Under the pieces are notes generated by a model, which was not told the DNA's origin, ran no database searches, and worked only from the letters and a program-made list of their open reading frames with translations. The translations under genes were made by a program, and so were the position numbers. DNA of 64,000 nt, from positions 4,234,501 to 4,298,500 of the forward strand of contig NZ_CP119147.1 in assembly GCF_029167645.1 (NCBI RefSeq), read 5' to 3'. Of the stretch, positions 16,275-24,621 are shown one piece after another (the first letter of the stretch is position 1; each line of letters begins with the position of its first letter). The DNA comes from Streptomyces sp. AM 2-1-1 (GTDB lineage: Bacteria; Actinomycetota; Actinomycetes; Streptomycetales; Streptomycetaceae).

Positions 16275-16871
16275 GTGAGCATCGTCATCAGTGAGTTCAT
16301 CAGCCTCGACGGCGTCGTCCAGGCGCCGGGCGGTCCCGAGGAGGACACGGACGGCGGGTTCGCGCACGGCGGCTGGTCGCACCCCTTCTTCGACGCGGAC
16401 GTCGTGGGCGGGGCTTTCGACGAGGTGCTGAGCAAGGCGGACGCGCTGCTGTTCGGGCGCCGTACCTGGCAGGCGATGGCCGGGGCGTGGCCGGACCGGG
16501 CGGGCGATCCGTTCGCCGACCGGATGAACGCCGTCCCGAAGTACGTCGTGTCGACGACGCTGGGCGACCAGGAGCTGACGTGGGCGAACAGCACGCTGAT
16601 CCCGGGCACGGAGGCGGTCGGCCGCATCCGTGCCCTGCGCGGGACCACGGGCGGTGACCTGGCGGTCATGGGCAGCCCCACCCTCGTACGGACCCTGCTG
16701 GCGGAGGGGCTCGTCGACGAACTGCGGCTGATCGTCATGCCGGTGCTGCTCGGCGGCGGCAAGACGATCTTCCCGGCGGACGGCATGCTGCGCACCCTGG
16801 AGCTGGTCTCGACCGTCACCAGTGCGGCGGGCGTGAACGTCTGCACCTACCGGCCCACCGCGACCTCCTGA
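16275..16871 (+). CDS. Dihydrofolate reductase family protein (RibD C-terminal-like)
   Basis: The 198-residue protein matches the RibD_C/YyaP group: a starting SEFISLDGVVQAPGG, the mid segment LLFGRRTWQAMAG, NADPH-binding DLAVMGSPTLVRTLL, and DELRLIVMPVLLGGGKTIF. These proteins are NADPH-dependent reductases of mostly unknown substrate and are often found as single genes. The GTG at 16275 follows GAGGAG at the usual spacing; longer in-frame reading upstream has no conservation. It stands alone in an accessory stretch between core quinone genes and the nuo operon. Confidence 0.88.
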   Translation: MSIVISEFISLDGVVQAPGGPEEDTDGGFAHGGWSHPFFDADVVGGAFDEVLSKADALLFGRRTWQAMAGAWPDRAGDPFADRMNAVPKYVVSTTLGDQELTWANSTLIPGTEAVGRIRALRGTTGGDLAVMGSPTLVRTLLAEGLVDELRLIVMPVLLGGGKTIFPADGMLRTLELVSTVTSAAGVNVCTYRPTATS

Positions 16872-16972
16872 CGCGCGCGACGCGGGACGTGCGCGCGGCG
16901 CGGGCGCGCCACGTGCGCGCGGGCCGGCTGACACCTTGCGCCGCGCCCGGTCCGCCGCAGACCATCGCTCCC

Positions 16973-17668
16973 ATGAGAGTCGACGTGCGGTTCGAAGACG
17001 GTGCCCTGGTCCTGACGGACGACCCGGCGGAGGAGGGCGTCTACCGTCTGCCACGTGCCGGGGAACCGGTGGACGGAGCCGCCCGCCGCACCCTCACCCT
17101 CGCCGAGGCGCTCCACGCGCGCATCCGGCCGGTCGGTACGGCGGAGGCGGTCCTCCGCGAGTGGGCGACCCGGGGGCCGAGGAGCGGCTCACCCTCGGCC
17201 CAGGACCCGGCGGCCGCCGTACCCACGCGGGTACGGGCCGGAGCGCTCGTGATCCGCGACGACCGCATCCTCCTCATCCGTCAGACCAAGCGGCGTGAGA
17301 CCTGGTACGAGATCCCCGGCGGCGGCGTGGAGGCGGGGGAGACCCTGCACCAGGCGGTGGTACGGGAGTTGCGGGAGGAGACCGCCCTGGCCGGCACCGT
17401 CCGCGAGGAGGTGGCCCGGGTCTGGAAGGAAGGGACCCGGCAGCACTACTTCGTCGTCCACGCCGAGGGAGAGGTCGGCGCGCACGAGCAGTTGGACAAC
17501 TACGGAGGCCGGCCCACGTGGATGCCGGTCGCCGACCTGCCCGCGACCGCGCTCTGGCCGCGCCGGCTGAGCTGGCGCATCGCCCACTGGCAGCACACGG
17601 GGTGGCCCACCGAGCCGATCGAACTGGCGGACAGCGTCAGGAACTTGGGGAAGCCCTGCACGTGGTAG
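16973..17668 (+). CDS. Nudix hydrolase
   Basis: The 231-residue protein has a complete Nudix box, GGVEAGETLHQAVVRELREE (Gx5Ex7REUxEExGU), in the C-terminal domain, preceded by VRAGALVIRDDRILLIRQ. These enzymes split nucleoside diphosphates linked to another group; the substrate cannot be predicted here. The first 80 residues form a separate leader without known motifs. The ATG at 16973 has only a poor ribosome site. A shorter product starting near the Nudix domain is possible, so the N-terminal part is less certain than the domain. Confidence 0.82.
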   Translation: MRVDVRFEDGALVLTDDPAEEGVYRLPRAGEPVDGAARRTLTLAEALHARIRPVGTAEAVLREWATRGPRSGSPSAQDPAAAVPTRVRAGALVIRDDRILLIRQTKRRETWYEIPGGGVEAGETLHQAVVRELREETALAGTVREEVARVWKEGTRQHYFVVHAEGEVGAHEQLDNYGGRPTWMPVADLPATALWPRRLSWRIAHWQHTGWPTEPIELADSVRNLGKPCTW

Positions 17669-17697
17669 CCGGTGCGCCGGTCATCGCCCCCCCCTGC

Positions 17698-17703
17698 TAT
17701 CGT
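17698..17703 (+). promoter_or_regulatory. -10 element for a probably leaderless VOC gene
   Basis: TATCGT lies six bases before the ATG at 17710, so transcription would begin at the start codon. No ribosome site is present in the gap, consistent with a leaderless mRNA. Confidence 0.4.
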
Positions 17704-17709
17704 GCGCCG

Positions 17710-18144
17710 ATGTCAGCGATCAGACAGTTCCAAGTGACCTTCGACTGTGCCGAACCCGCGCGCCTCGCCGGCTTCTGGTGCGAGGTGCTGGGTTACGTCG
17801 TACCCCCGGTCCCGACGGGGTTCGCCACGTGGGAGGAGTACCACCACTCGCTGCCGCCCGAGGACCAGGTGGTCTACTTCGCGTGCAGTGATCCCTCGGG
17901 CGTGGGCCCGCGCGTGCTCTTCCAGCGGGTTCCCGAGGGGAAAGCCGTCAAGAACCGGCTCCACCTCGACGTCCGGGTCGGTACGGGGCTCGTGGGTGAC
18001 GAGCGCCTGGCCACGCTCGAAGCCGAATGCGCGCGTCTGCTCGCGCTGGGCGCGGTGCACGTACGGACGCTGCGCGCGGACGGCGAGAACGAGTCCTGCA
18101 TCGTGATGCAGGACATCGAGGGCAACGAGTTCTGTCTCGACTGA
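17710..18144 (+). CDS. VOC family (glyoxalase-like) protein
   Basis: The 144-residue protein has the paired beta-alpha-beta-beta-beta modules of the vicinal oxygen chelate fold. It opens with IRQFQVTFDCAEPARLAGFWCEVLGY and ends with the family's SCIVMQDIEGNEFCLD, whose glutamate is usually a metal ligand. NRLHLDVRV in the middle supplies the histidine ligand. The family includes glyoxalases, dioxygenases and drug-binding proteins. This subtype (Glyoxalase_6-like) is abundant in actinomycetes and mostly unassigned. It probably has its own promoter with a leaderless start. Confidence 0.85.
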   Translation: MSAIRQFQVTFDCAEPARLAGFWCEVLGYVVPPVPTGFATWEEYHHSLPPEDQVVYFACSDPSGVGPRVLFQRVPEGKAVKNRLHLDVRVGTGLVGDERLATLEAECARLLALGAVHVRTLRADGENESCIVMQDIEGNEFCLD

Positions 18145-18453
18145 GGAGCCTGGCTGAGGCCGCTCACGGGTGAGCCCTCCGGCCCCGCCGCCGACGGCAG
18201 CGGTCCGGCGGCGGGAGCTGATCCCCGGCCCGGCCTCGGCCCGACGCAGGCCCGGCCTCGGCCCGACGCAGGCCCGGCCTCGGCCCGACCCGGGCCCGGT
18301 CCGGGTCTGTCCCGGGGGGTATCCCCACCCCGCTCCCTGGGCCCAGCGGCACCGCCGATCGGCGTGCCCACCGGATGTTCCCGGAACAGGACGGGACCGG
18401 AGGATGGATCGCATCCGACAGCGATCCAGGACACCGACCTCCGAGGACCACCC
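18145..18453. other. Intergenic stretch with a tandem repeat and a palindrome
   Basis: A 22-bp unit (beginning CCCGGCCTCGGCCCGACGC) is repeated at 18229, 18251 and, imperfectly, 18273. The perfect palindrome TGTTCC-C-GGAACA lies at 18376-18388, about 65 nt upstream of the lipoprotein hydrolase, and could be an operator for it. Confidence 0.6.
18229..18294. repeat. Three 22-bp tandem units
   Basis: The first two units (18229-18250 and 18251-18272) are identical; the third diverges at its end. They lie in non-coding DNA between the VOC gene and the hydrolase gene. Confidence 0.85.
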
Positions 18454-19395
18454 ATGGCACCCGTACGCCCGCCCCACCGACGTCGTACCCGACGTGCCCT
18501 CTCCGCCGTGGCCCTGCTGGCGGTCGCCGCCGGTGTGGTCACCGCCTGCGGGGAGGAGAAGACCGGATCGCCGAAGGCGGCAGCTTCCACCGGGGCATCC
18601 ACCTCGGCACCGGCGAGCGCGGGCCCGGCGGACGCGTCGACGCTGCACATGATCGACAGCGCCGGCCACCGCGTCGCCTTCCACGTCACGACGGGGCACG
18701 GGCCCACCATCGTTCTCGACGCGGGGGGCGGAGAGGACTCCTCGTACTGGAAGGAACTGGTACCGGAGCTCCGGGCCGACACCGGCGCCACGGTCATCAC
18801 CTATGACCGGGCCGGACTCGGCCGGAGCGAGGCGGTGCCCGGGCCGTGGGACGCGGAGGCCGCCGCCGCCGACCTGAAGAAGGGCCTCACCGACCTGGGC
18901 GTCACCCAGGACGTGCTCCTGGTGAGCCACTCCCAGGCGGGCGAGGTCGCGACCTACTTCGCGAAGGAGAACCCGAAGCTGGTCTCCGGCGCCGTGCTCG
19001 TCGACGCCAATCTGCCCCCGTTCTTCACGGACCAGGAGATCGCCCGGCTGAGCGCCGCGAACCAGCCGCAGGTCGACGCGGCGAAGAAGGACCCCACCAC
19101 GCCGGAGAACCGTCAACTGCTGTCGACGGCGGAGAACTTCACCCCGGCGCACCGGGCGTTCCACGAGGCCTCCTGGCCGGCTGCCGTGCCGGCGCGCGTC
19201 ATCGTGTCGGAGAAGACGCCGTTCGACGGCTCGCCCGAGGACGCCCGGCGCTGGCACGAGGCCGCCGCGACCTTCGCCCAGCAGGCGCCGAACCGGACGC
19301 TCGTCACCGCGGAGGGCAGCTCGCACGACGTCCCGAAGGACCGGCCGGAGCTCGTGCTCGCCGAGATCGGGAAGATGGCGGCGGTGCGGGGCTGA
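18454..19395 (+). CDS. Lipoprotein alpha/beta hydrolase
   Basis: The 313-residue protein starts with a basic n-region (RPPHRRRTRR), a hydrophobic stretch and the lipobox VVTAC, so it should be lipid-anchored on the outer face of the membrane. The mature part is an alpha/beta hydrolase: oxyanion region LDAGGGEDSSYW, strand GATVITYDRAGLGRSE, nucleophile elbow VSHSQAGEV and catalytic histidine in GSSHDVPKDRPE. The elbow reads S-H-S-Q-A instead of the usual G-x-S-x-G, which still fits a serine hydrolase. The ATG at 18454 has GAGGA seven bases upstream. The substrate is unknown. Confidence 0.87.
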   Translation: MAPVRPPHRRRTRRALSAVALLAVAAGVVTACGEEKTGSPKAAASTGASTSAPASAGPADASTLHMIDSAGHRVAFHVTTGHGPTIVLDAGGGEDSSYWKELVPELRADTGATVITYDRAGLGRSEAVPGPWDAEAAAADLKKGLTDLGVTQDVLLVSHSQAGEVATYFAKENPKLVSGAVLVDANLPPFFTDQEIARLSAANQPQVDAAKKDPTTPENRQLLSTAENFTPAHRAFHEASWPAAVPARVIVSEKTPFDGSPEDARRWHEAAATFAQQAPNRTLVTAEGSSHDVPKDRPELVLAEIGKMAAVRG

Positions 19396-19668
19396 CCCCG
19401 CCGCCGGGGGGCGGTGGGCCGGACGGAGGAGCCGTGGCGGACGGGCGGAGGCTCCGGGGCGCGGGTACGGGTACGGCTGCACGCGGGCGTACGCGGACCG
19501 GTAAACCTGTACATCCGACTTCCCCTATAGGGATGAACCAGGACGCATCCTCTCGCCCGGGGGTTCCAGGTCCGATCATGATGAGCCCTGTCTCCGTGAC
19601 GTCCCTCAGTTCTCGTGTCCACCGGTCCGGCGGGCCGCTGGGGCGTGCGCAGACGGAGGAGCATCACC

Positions 19669-20883
19669 GTGTCCGGTCAACAGGCGGAACAGAGTGTCGG
19701 CGAGTTCTCGATCGGCGGATCGATCCACGCGAGGGCGCCGATCACGGTCCCGCCGCCCCGGCCCGACGAGGAGTGGGACCTCCCCAACGGAATCGCCCAC
19801 GTCCACTACGGCGAGGGCAACGCCGGTATCCGTCGACCGGTCCTGCTGGCCGACGGGTTCAACCTCGGCCCCTCCGATCTGGAGAGGCTCTTCCGCGGCC
19901 TGGACGGCGGCGAGTACGCCCTCCTCACCCATCTCCGGCGCAGCGGCCGGGACGTCGTCCTGATCGGCTTCGGCGAGCGCAGCGCCTCGCTCCTCGACAA
20001 CGCCAAGACCGTGACCGCCGCCATCCAGCGCACCATCGGCGAGAGGCTGGGGAACACCCCGCTGACCGTGGGCGGCTTCAGCATGGGCGGCATCGTCGCC
20101 CGTTACGTCCTCGCCAAGCTGGAGGCCCAGGGCATCGACCACCAGACGGCCCTCTACTTCTCCTACGACAGCCCGCACCGGGGCGCGGTCGTCCCGATCG
20201 GTCTCCAGGCCTTCTCCTCCTTCATCCCGTCGGCCAACGGGTTCGCGCAGCAGATGGACAGCCCGGCCGCCCGCGAGATGCTGTGGCGCCACTACGACCC
20301 CGAGACGGGGACCGTGGGGGTCGCGCCCGAGCGGGAGAAGTTTCTCGCGGAGCTGCGCCACGTCGGCTTCTGGCCGCAGCGGCCCCGCCTGCTCGCCGTG
20401 GCCAACGGCCGGGGCGACGGCCGGGGGCCGGCGGTGCCCCCTGGCCAGGTCGCCCTGGCGAGCGTCGGTGAGCGGGTCTGCCCGGGCACCACCTTCTACA
20501 CCCAGTCCGAGGGGCACGAGGTCGTCGTCGCCGAGCTGAAGCGGCTCCTCCCCGCGGCGGAGAAGACGGTCACCACCAGTGGCCTCCCGGAGCTGGACGG
20601 AGCCCCCGGCGGCACGCTCGCCCCGTACGGCATCCTCGCCGCCGCGCTGGAGGGGTCCGGCGCCGAGGTCGAACTGCACCATGCCGAGGTCTGTTTCGTC
20701 CCGACGGTGAGCGCGGTCGCGATCCGCGACATCGACCAGCCGGACGACCTCTACGCGGACGTCGACGGCCTGCCGCCCGGGGAGAGCGACCTCGACGAGT
20801 TCCTCTGCTCCTCGCGGACCACCGGGCACACCGAGATCACCGAGCAACTCGGCTCCTGGCTCCTGGACCGCCTCCCGTACTGA
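19669..20883 (+). CDS. Alpha/beta hydrolase (esterase/lipase-like), cytosolic
   Basis: The 404-residue protein carries an alpha/beta-hydrolase domain with nucleophile elbow VGGFSMGGIVARYVLAKL (GxSxG) and the segment ALYFSYDSPHRGAVVP, typical of lipases and PGAP1-like esterases that recognise a polar head group. The C-terminal part (from about residue 300) is a separate region without recognisable motifs and ends in GHTEITEQLGSWLLDRLPY. There is no signal peptide. The GTG at 19669 follows GGAGGA. A TATAGG element at 19526 with a CCCTATAGGG palindrome may be its promoter. It converges on the next hydrolase gene. Confidence 0.8.
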   Translation: MSGQQAEQSVGEFSIGGSIHARAPITVPPPRPDEEWDLPNGIAHVHYGEGNAGIRRPVLLADGFNLGPSDLERLFRGLDGGEYALLTHLRRSGRDVVLIGFGERSASLLDNAKTVTAAIQRTIGERLGNTPLTVGGFSMGGIVARYVLAKLEAQGIDHQTALYFSYDSPHRGAVVPIGLQAFSSFIPSANGFAQQMDSPAAREMLWRHYDPETGTVGVAPEREKFLAELRHVGFWPQRPRLLAVANGRGDGRGPAVPPGQVALASVGERVCPGTTFYTQSEGHEVVVAELKRLLPAAEKTVTTSGLPELDGAPGGTLAPYGILAAALEGSGAEVELHHAEVCFVPTVSAVAIRDIDQPDDLYADVDGLPPGESDLDEFLCSSRTTGHTEITEQLGSWLLDRLPY

Positions 20884-20928
20884 ACCGCCGCGGCGCTCCG
20901 TCCACTCACGTTGCTCCGGCCTGCGGCC

Positions 20929-20954
20929 GGGCGGGTTCGCACGCGGACCCGCCC
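20929..20954. terminator. Hairpin between convergent hydrolase genes
   Basis: GGGCGGGT (20929-20936) pairs with ACCCGCCC (20947-20954) around a 10-nt loop and is followed by CTTCGGG. It lies about 45 nt after the plus-strand stop. Confidence 0.5.
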
Positions 20955-21127
20955 CTTCGGGCGTTCGGCGTGGGTGACTCCGGCGGCCGGCTGTCGCGCG
21001 GCGCGGGGCCTGTCCCGGTTGCCCGAGCGGGGCGGCGGTGGGCAGCGGTCGAGGCGGAGAGCACTCCGTGCGGAAGAGATTTCCCCGCGTGCGAGGTGCG
21101 GTGGTCACCGCCGTGACGGATGTGGCG

Positions 21128-22000
21128 TCACGCGACCCGGCCATCCGAAAGTGCTTTCAATTCGGGCGCCAGAAAGTCTGGTTCGATCAGGCCGAAGTGA
21201 TCGAGGCTGGTGACGTCGAACGAGACGCGTGGGGCGTTGGCGCTGTTCCGTCGCAACGCTTCCCGCATTCCGGTGAGGTGTGTCTCGTAGTCGGCGGAGA
21301 GCACGACGTTCACCGCGTCCGAGAGGTCGGCCAATCGCGCCAGCCGTCGGCCGAACTGCTCATATCCGGTGGCCTCCCAGTAGTCCAGCATGTCCCGGGC
21401 CATTCGCTGTACCTGTGCGAAGTCCTTCGACGCGACCTTCAAGGCGTACGTGCACAGGGAGCGGAATCCATCGAGGCTTCCGGCCAGGCCGACCACGCTC
21501 TGGAAGGCCGCTGTCGGATCGTGCTGGTCGGCAGCCGCGAAGATCTTGGAAAGCGTCATCGTGGACTGGTTCACGTTGGGATCGAGCAGGAGGACACCGG
21601 CGAGGGGGAGACCGGCGGACCCGGGCGCCGTTGCCCAGTGCTCGGCCAACTGGAGAGCGAGATCCGCGCCCAGGGAGAAGCCGACCAGGGTGATCCGCTT
21701 GCCGGGGTTGTCACGGCTGAGTCTGGTGACGAGGTCGGCCACCATCGAGACGTGGCGCTCGACGGGAACGGGTGGCAGAGGGGCGGGGCGGCCGGGTGCG
21801 TAACCCGCGAGGCTGACGGCGACGCCGTGCGTGCCGTGGGTCTCCAGGTACTCCTGGTAATCCGTGGCGTCCAGACCCAGCCCATGGAAGAACACATGGA
21901 TGCCGGGGGAATCAGCGACCCGTTCCACATAGGTCAACTGTCCGAGATTCCGGTGCTTCAGGTGGTCTGACGTAGGGGTCGGCAACACGTATTCGGCCAT
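21128..22000 (-). CDS. Alpha/beta hydrolase, paralogue of the gene at 24608
   Basis: The 290-residue soluble alpha/beta hydrolase has an oxyanion motif FFHGLGLDATDY, nucleophile elbow GKRITLVGFSLGADLAL, acid-loop segment VLLLDPNVNQST and a late histidine in VTSLDHFGLIEPDFL. It is clearly paralogous to the protein at 24608-25747. HGLGLDA, KRITLVGFS, LLLDPN-N-STM and KDxxQVQRxAxDxxxYWE are shared in order, far closer than general family similarity. The two flank an EgtA-like ligase and a DUF2332-like gene, this one pointing away. The ATG at 22000 has only a weak GAGAG site. Its function is probably tied to that cassette. Confidence 0.85.
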   Translation of the reverse strand: MAEYVLPTPTSDHLKHRNLGQLTYVERVADSPGIHVFFHGLGLDATDYQEYLETHGTHGVAVSLAGYAPGRPAPLPPVPVERHVSMVADLVTRLSRDNPGKRITLVGFSLGADLALQLAEHWATAPGSAGLPLAGVLLLDPNVNQSTMTLSKIFAAADQHDPTAAFQSVVGLAGSLDGFRSLCTYALKVASKDFAQVQRMARDMLDYWEATGYEQFGRRLARLADLSDAVNVVLSADYETHLTGMREALRRNSANAPRVSFDVTSLDHFGLIEPDFLAPELKALSDGRVA

Positions 22001-22228
22001 TCTCTCGAAGTGATGGCGACGGGACGATGTCGAAGACCCAGACGATAGTTCAGTACCCGGCCCGAAGTCGTGAGAATCGTTGCTTTCCCGCCCGGTGGAC
22101 CGCTTTGTGGCTCATGGCCGCTCTGGACGAGGAGTGGCGTGTCTGGCCTAATGGATTCCCGTGCGAAGGCCCGTCGGGGTGCCGAACGGTCATTCCCTGC
22201 GGAAATCAGCTTGATCCACTGATCGCTG

Positions 22229-23539
22229 GTGGTCCAACAGGGCGAAGGGCGTGCTTCATTGGAAAGTGCGTTGACGGAATCGGAAGCACAGCGGCTCATT
22301 TTCGGGCACTCCCTGTCGAAGGACCGGGTGGGGCGCATCGGGGTGGAGCTGGAGTGGCTCGTCCTCCCCACGGACGCACCCGGAAGACGCCTCGGATACC
22401 AGGAACTCGCCCGGGTGGTCCCTCGTATGGGGCAGCCTCTGCCGGCGGGAGGGCAGGTCTCCTGCGAACCCGGTGGGCAACTGGAGCTCAGCAGCCTGCC
22501 GCAGGACTCGCTGCAGGCGTGCGTCGACGCGGTCGCGGCGGACCTCCTGGTCCTGCGGAGGCGGGGAAGCCAGGCGGGGGTACGACTGCTCGGAGCCGGG
22601 CTCGACCACCGGCCCGCGCGGTTCACCGTTCCCCTCCCCCGCTACCAGGCGTTGCGGCACTTCTACGCACAGCGGGGCGGAGAGGGCGACGACCTGCTCT
22701 GCAACACCGCCTCCGTCCAGGTCAACGTGGACGCGGGTGACGGATCGGACGGCTGGCGCGGGCGGTCCCGGAGGTGGCTGATCGCCAACACCCTGGGACC
22801 GCTGATCATGGCGATGTTCGCCAACTCTCCGGTCAGCGAGACCCACGGTCCGCCCGGCCACGTCGCCGTCTCCGGCCGGCAGCTTCTCCGGTTCCGGGCC
22901 GATCGCCTGCGGACCCGCGCGGTGCCGTCCGGCGGCGACCCACGCGGAGTGTGGACCCGCTTCGCCCTCGACGCACGGGTCGTGGCGATCCGCCGGCCGG
23001 AGAGCGTCCTCGGCGCACCCGGGTGGGCAACCTGCAACCTGCCGGGAACCGGGGAAGCATGGGAGCCCGCGCCGGACGGCCTGTCCTTCCGGAACTGGCT
23101 GCGGGGCGCCGGCCCCCGGGCGGCGGACGTCGACGATCTGTTCCTCCATCTGAAGTCCCTGGTGCCGCCGGTGCGCGCGTGCGGGCATCTCGAACTGCGC
23201 ATGATCGACGCGCAGAGGGCGGACGACTGGATCGTGCCCGTCGCCGTGGTGGCCGCCCTCATGGACGACGAGGCGACGTCCGACGCCGTCTCCCTCCTCA
23301 TTCGCGGCCGGGGGACGCCGGCCCGGCGGGAGTGGACGGACGCGGCTCGCCACGGTCTCGCGGCGCCCGGCCTGGCGGATCTCGCCCGAACGGTCATGAA
23401 AGCGGCGATCCCAGGGGTGTACCGACTCGGCGCCTCGGGCGAGGTGGCCGGGGCCGTCGAGCGGTTCGCGGACACCTTCACCCTGAGAGGTCTCTCCCCC
23501 GCACACCAGCGTGCGCCCGGCCGTCTGGCGGCCACGTGA
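22229..23539 (+). CDS. EgtA-like glutamate-cysteine ligase family protein
   Basis: The 436-residue protein follows the actinobacterial EgtA pattern. It has VGRIGVELEWLV, then CEPGGQLELSSLP, PLPRYQALRHFYAQ, LCNTASVQVNVDAG, GPLIMAMFANSPV, WTRFALDARVV and the conserved LFLHLKSLVPPVRACGHLELRMIDAQ. These are the ATP/metal and substrate segments of GCS2-type ligases, which couple the gamma-carboxyl of glutamate to cysteine or a related amine. EgtA supplies gamma-glutamylcysteine for ergothioneine, but no egtB, egtC or egtD lies here. This copy more likely serves another pathway, possibly with a different amine. The start is uncertain: GTG 22229 lacks a ribosome site, and TTG 22259 has GAAGGG upstream. 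Confidence 0.85.
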   Translation: MVQQGEGRASLESALTESEAQRLIFGHSLSKDRVGRIGVELEWLVLPTDAPGRRLGYQELARVVPRMGQPLPAGGQVSCEPGGQLELSSLPQDSLQACVDAVAADLLVLRRRGSQAGVRLLGAGLDHRPARFTVPLPRYQALRHFYAQRGGEGDDLLCNTASVQVNVDAGDGSDGWRGRSRRWLIANTLGPLIMAMFANSPVSETHGPPGHVAVSGRQLLRFRADRLRTRAVPSGGDPRGVWTRFALDARVVAIRRPESVLGAPGWATCNLPGTGEAWEPAPDGLSFRNWLRGAGPRAADVDDLFLHLKSLVPPVRACGHLELRMIDAQRADDWIVPVAVVAALMDDEATSDAVSLLIRGRGTPARREWTDAARHGLAAPGLADLARTVMKAAIPGVYRLGASGEVAGAVERFADTFTLRGLSPAHQRAPGRLAAT

Positions 23540-23568
23540 TCCCGGCCCGAAACGAAGGAGCCAGTGCT

Positions 23569-24621
23569 GTGTTCTCCGCACGCAAGATCTCGCTGCTCAA
23601 GGTCTTGGACGACATGGGCAAGCACCAGCAGGGAAACCACGGTTGGTCGCTGTTCCACGAGAGCCTCAGCAGGGTCGCCCGCCACGACCGGTCGCCGGGA
23701 CTGGACCGGGTGCTGGCGGCCGTCTGGTCGCAGCGGCCGGACATCAGCGACTCCCACGCCGTCACCCTGCTCGGCATCGCCGTACGACAACTCGCGCGGG
23801 AGGGCGGCCCTGAGGACGTCTTCCGGGCCGCCGTCCCGGCCGGGCGGAGGGAGGCGGCCCTGGCTCGGGTGCTGGAGGAGAACGCGGCCGAAGTGACGCG
23901 TCTGATGGAGAGCCACTCGAACTCGTACACCGGGGCGCGCCGCTTTCTCCTTCCCCAGCTCGTCGTCGGAGCATTCGCCCACGGCCGGGGGATCGAACGT
24001 GTGCGTCTGCTGGATCTGGGGACGAGCATCGGAATGCTGTTACGGCAGTTGAACAACCGAGTGATCTACGAGCGCTTCGCCGGCGATCTCCACTGGGATC
24101 CGGTATCGCCTCCCTACCGGGAGATCCCCCTCGACTTCCTCTGCGGCGTCGACCGTCCGCCCCTGCCCACCCTGGACTGGGTGCGTACGTGCCACGGACC
24201 GTCCGACTACTACGAGCGCCGGTTCGAGGAAGTCCTCTGGTCCATCGATCAGTCGGGAACGGCGGGGGAGCCGCTGATACGGGCGCTCGACATCCTGGAC
24301 CTGGCCGGCCTGTCGGCATTTCTGAAAGCGCACGACATCAACGTGGTCACTTGCAACTTCGTCCTCTACCAGTACTCCGCGGACGTCAGAAAGCAGATCA
24401 TCGAAACGGTCACGGAGGCGTTGAAAGCCCCGGGAATGCTGCTGAGCATGGAGCCCAGCCACGAGCTGACACGGATGGGATGCGTGGTCCATGCCTATCG
24501 CGCCGGAGGCGAGGGGCCACTGCACCTCGCGGATGTTTCCGACGCCCACTTCATGGGGGAAGTGACGGTCCACGAAGGGCTGGACGAATTGACGGGGGCT
24601 GGGTGGCGTGGTGAACCGTAG
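23569..24621 (+). CDS. DUF2332-like protein with methyltransferase-type fold
   Basis: The 350-residue protein is not a known enzyme, but its layout follows DUF2332: a helical N-terminal half, then HSNSYTGARRFLLPQLVVGAF, a SAM-loop-like LLDLGTSIGMLL, DPVSPPYREIPLDFLCG, EEVLWSIDQSG, and VVTCNFVLYQYSADVRKQ followed by LLSMEP. In DUF2332 the glycine-rich loop reads VGASAGLNL, and the family is related to SAM-dependent methyltransferases without an assigned reaction. The loop here has fewer glycines. The GTG at 23569 follows GAAGGAG; a GTG at 23536 overlapping the upstream stop codon is an alternative. The gene sits between the EgtA-like ligase and the membrane hydrolase, so all three are probably co-transcribed. 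It is not EgtD. Confidence 0.7.
   Translation: MFSARKISLLKVLDDMGKHQQGNHGWSLFHESLSRVARHDRSPGLDRVLAAVWSQRPDISDSHAVTLLGIAVRQLAREGGPEDVFRAAVPAGRREAALARVLEENAAEVTRLMESHSNSYTGARRFLLPQLVVGAFAHGRGIERVRLLDLGTSIGMLLRQLNNRVIYERFAGDLHWDPVSPPYREIPLDFLCGVDRPPLPTLDWVRTCHGPSDYYERRFEEVLWSIDQSGTAGEPLIRALDILDLAGLSAFLKAHDINVVTCNFVLYQYSADVRKQIIETVTEALKAPGMLLSMEPSHELTRMGCVVHAYRAGGEGPLHLADVSDAHFMGEVTVHEGLDELTGAGWRGEP

Noticed and set aside
20884..21127. tRNA-like sequence near GGTTGCCCGAGCGG
   Set aside because: No acceptor stem, T arm or CCA-side pairing can be found around it.
22229..24621. Ergothioneine gene cluster
   Set aside because: Only the EgtA-like ligase is present. The next gene does not match EgtD, and EgtB and EgtC are absent.
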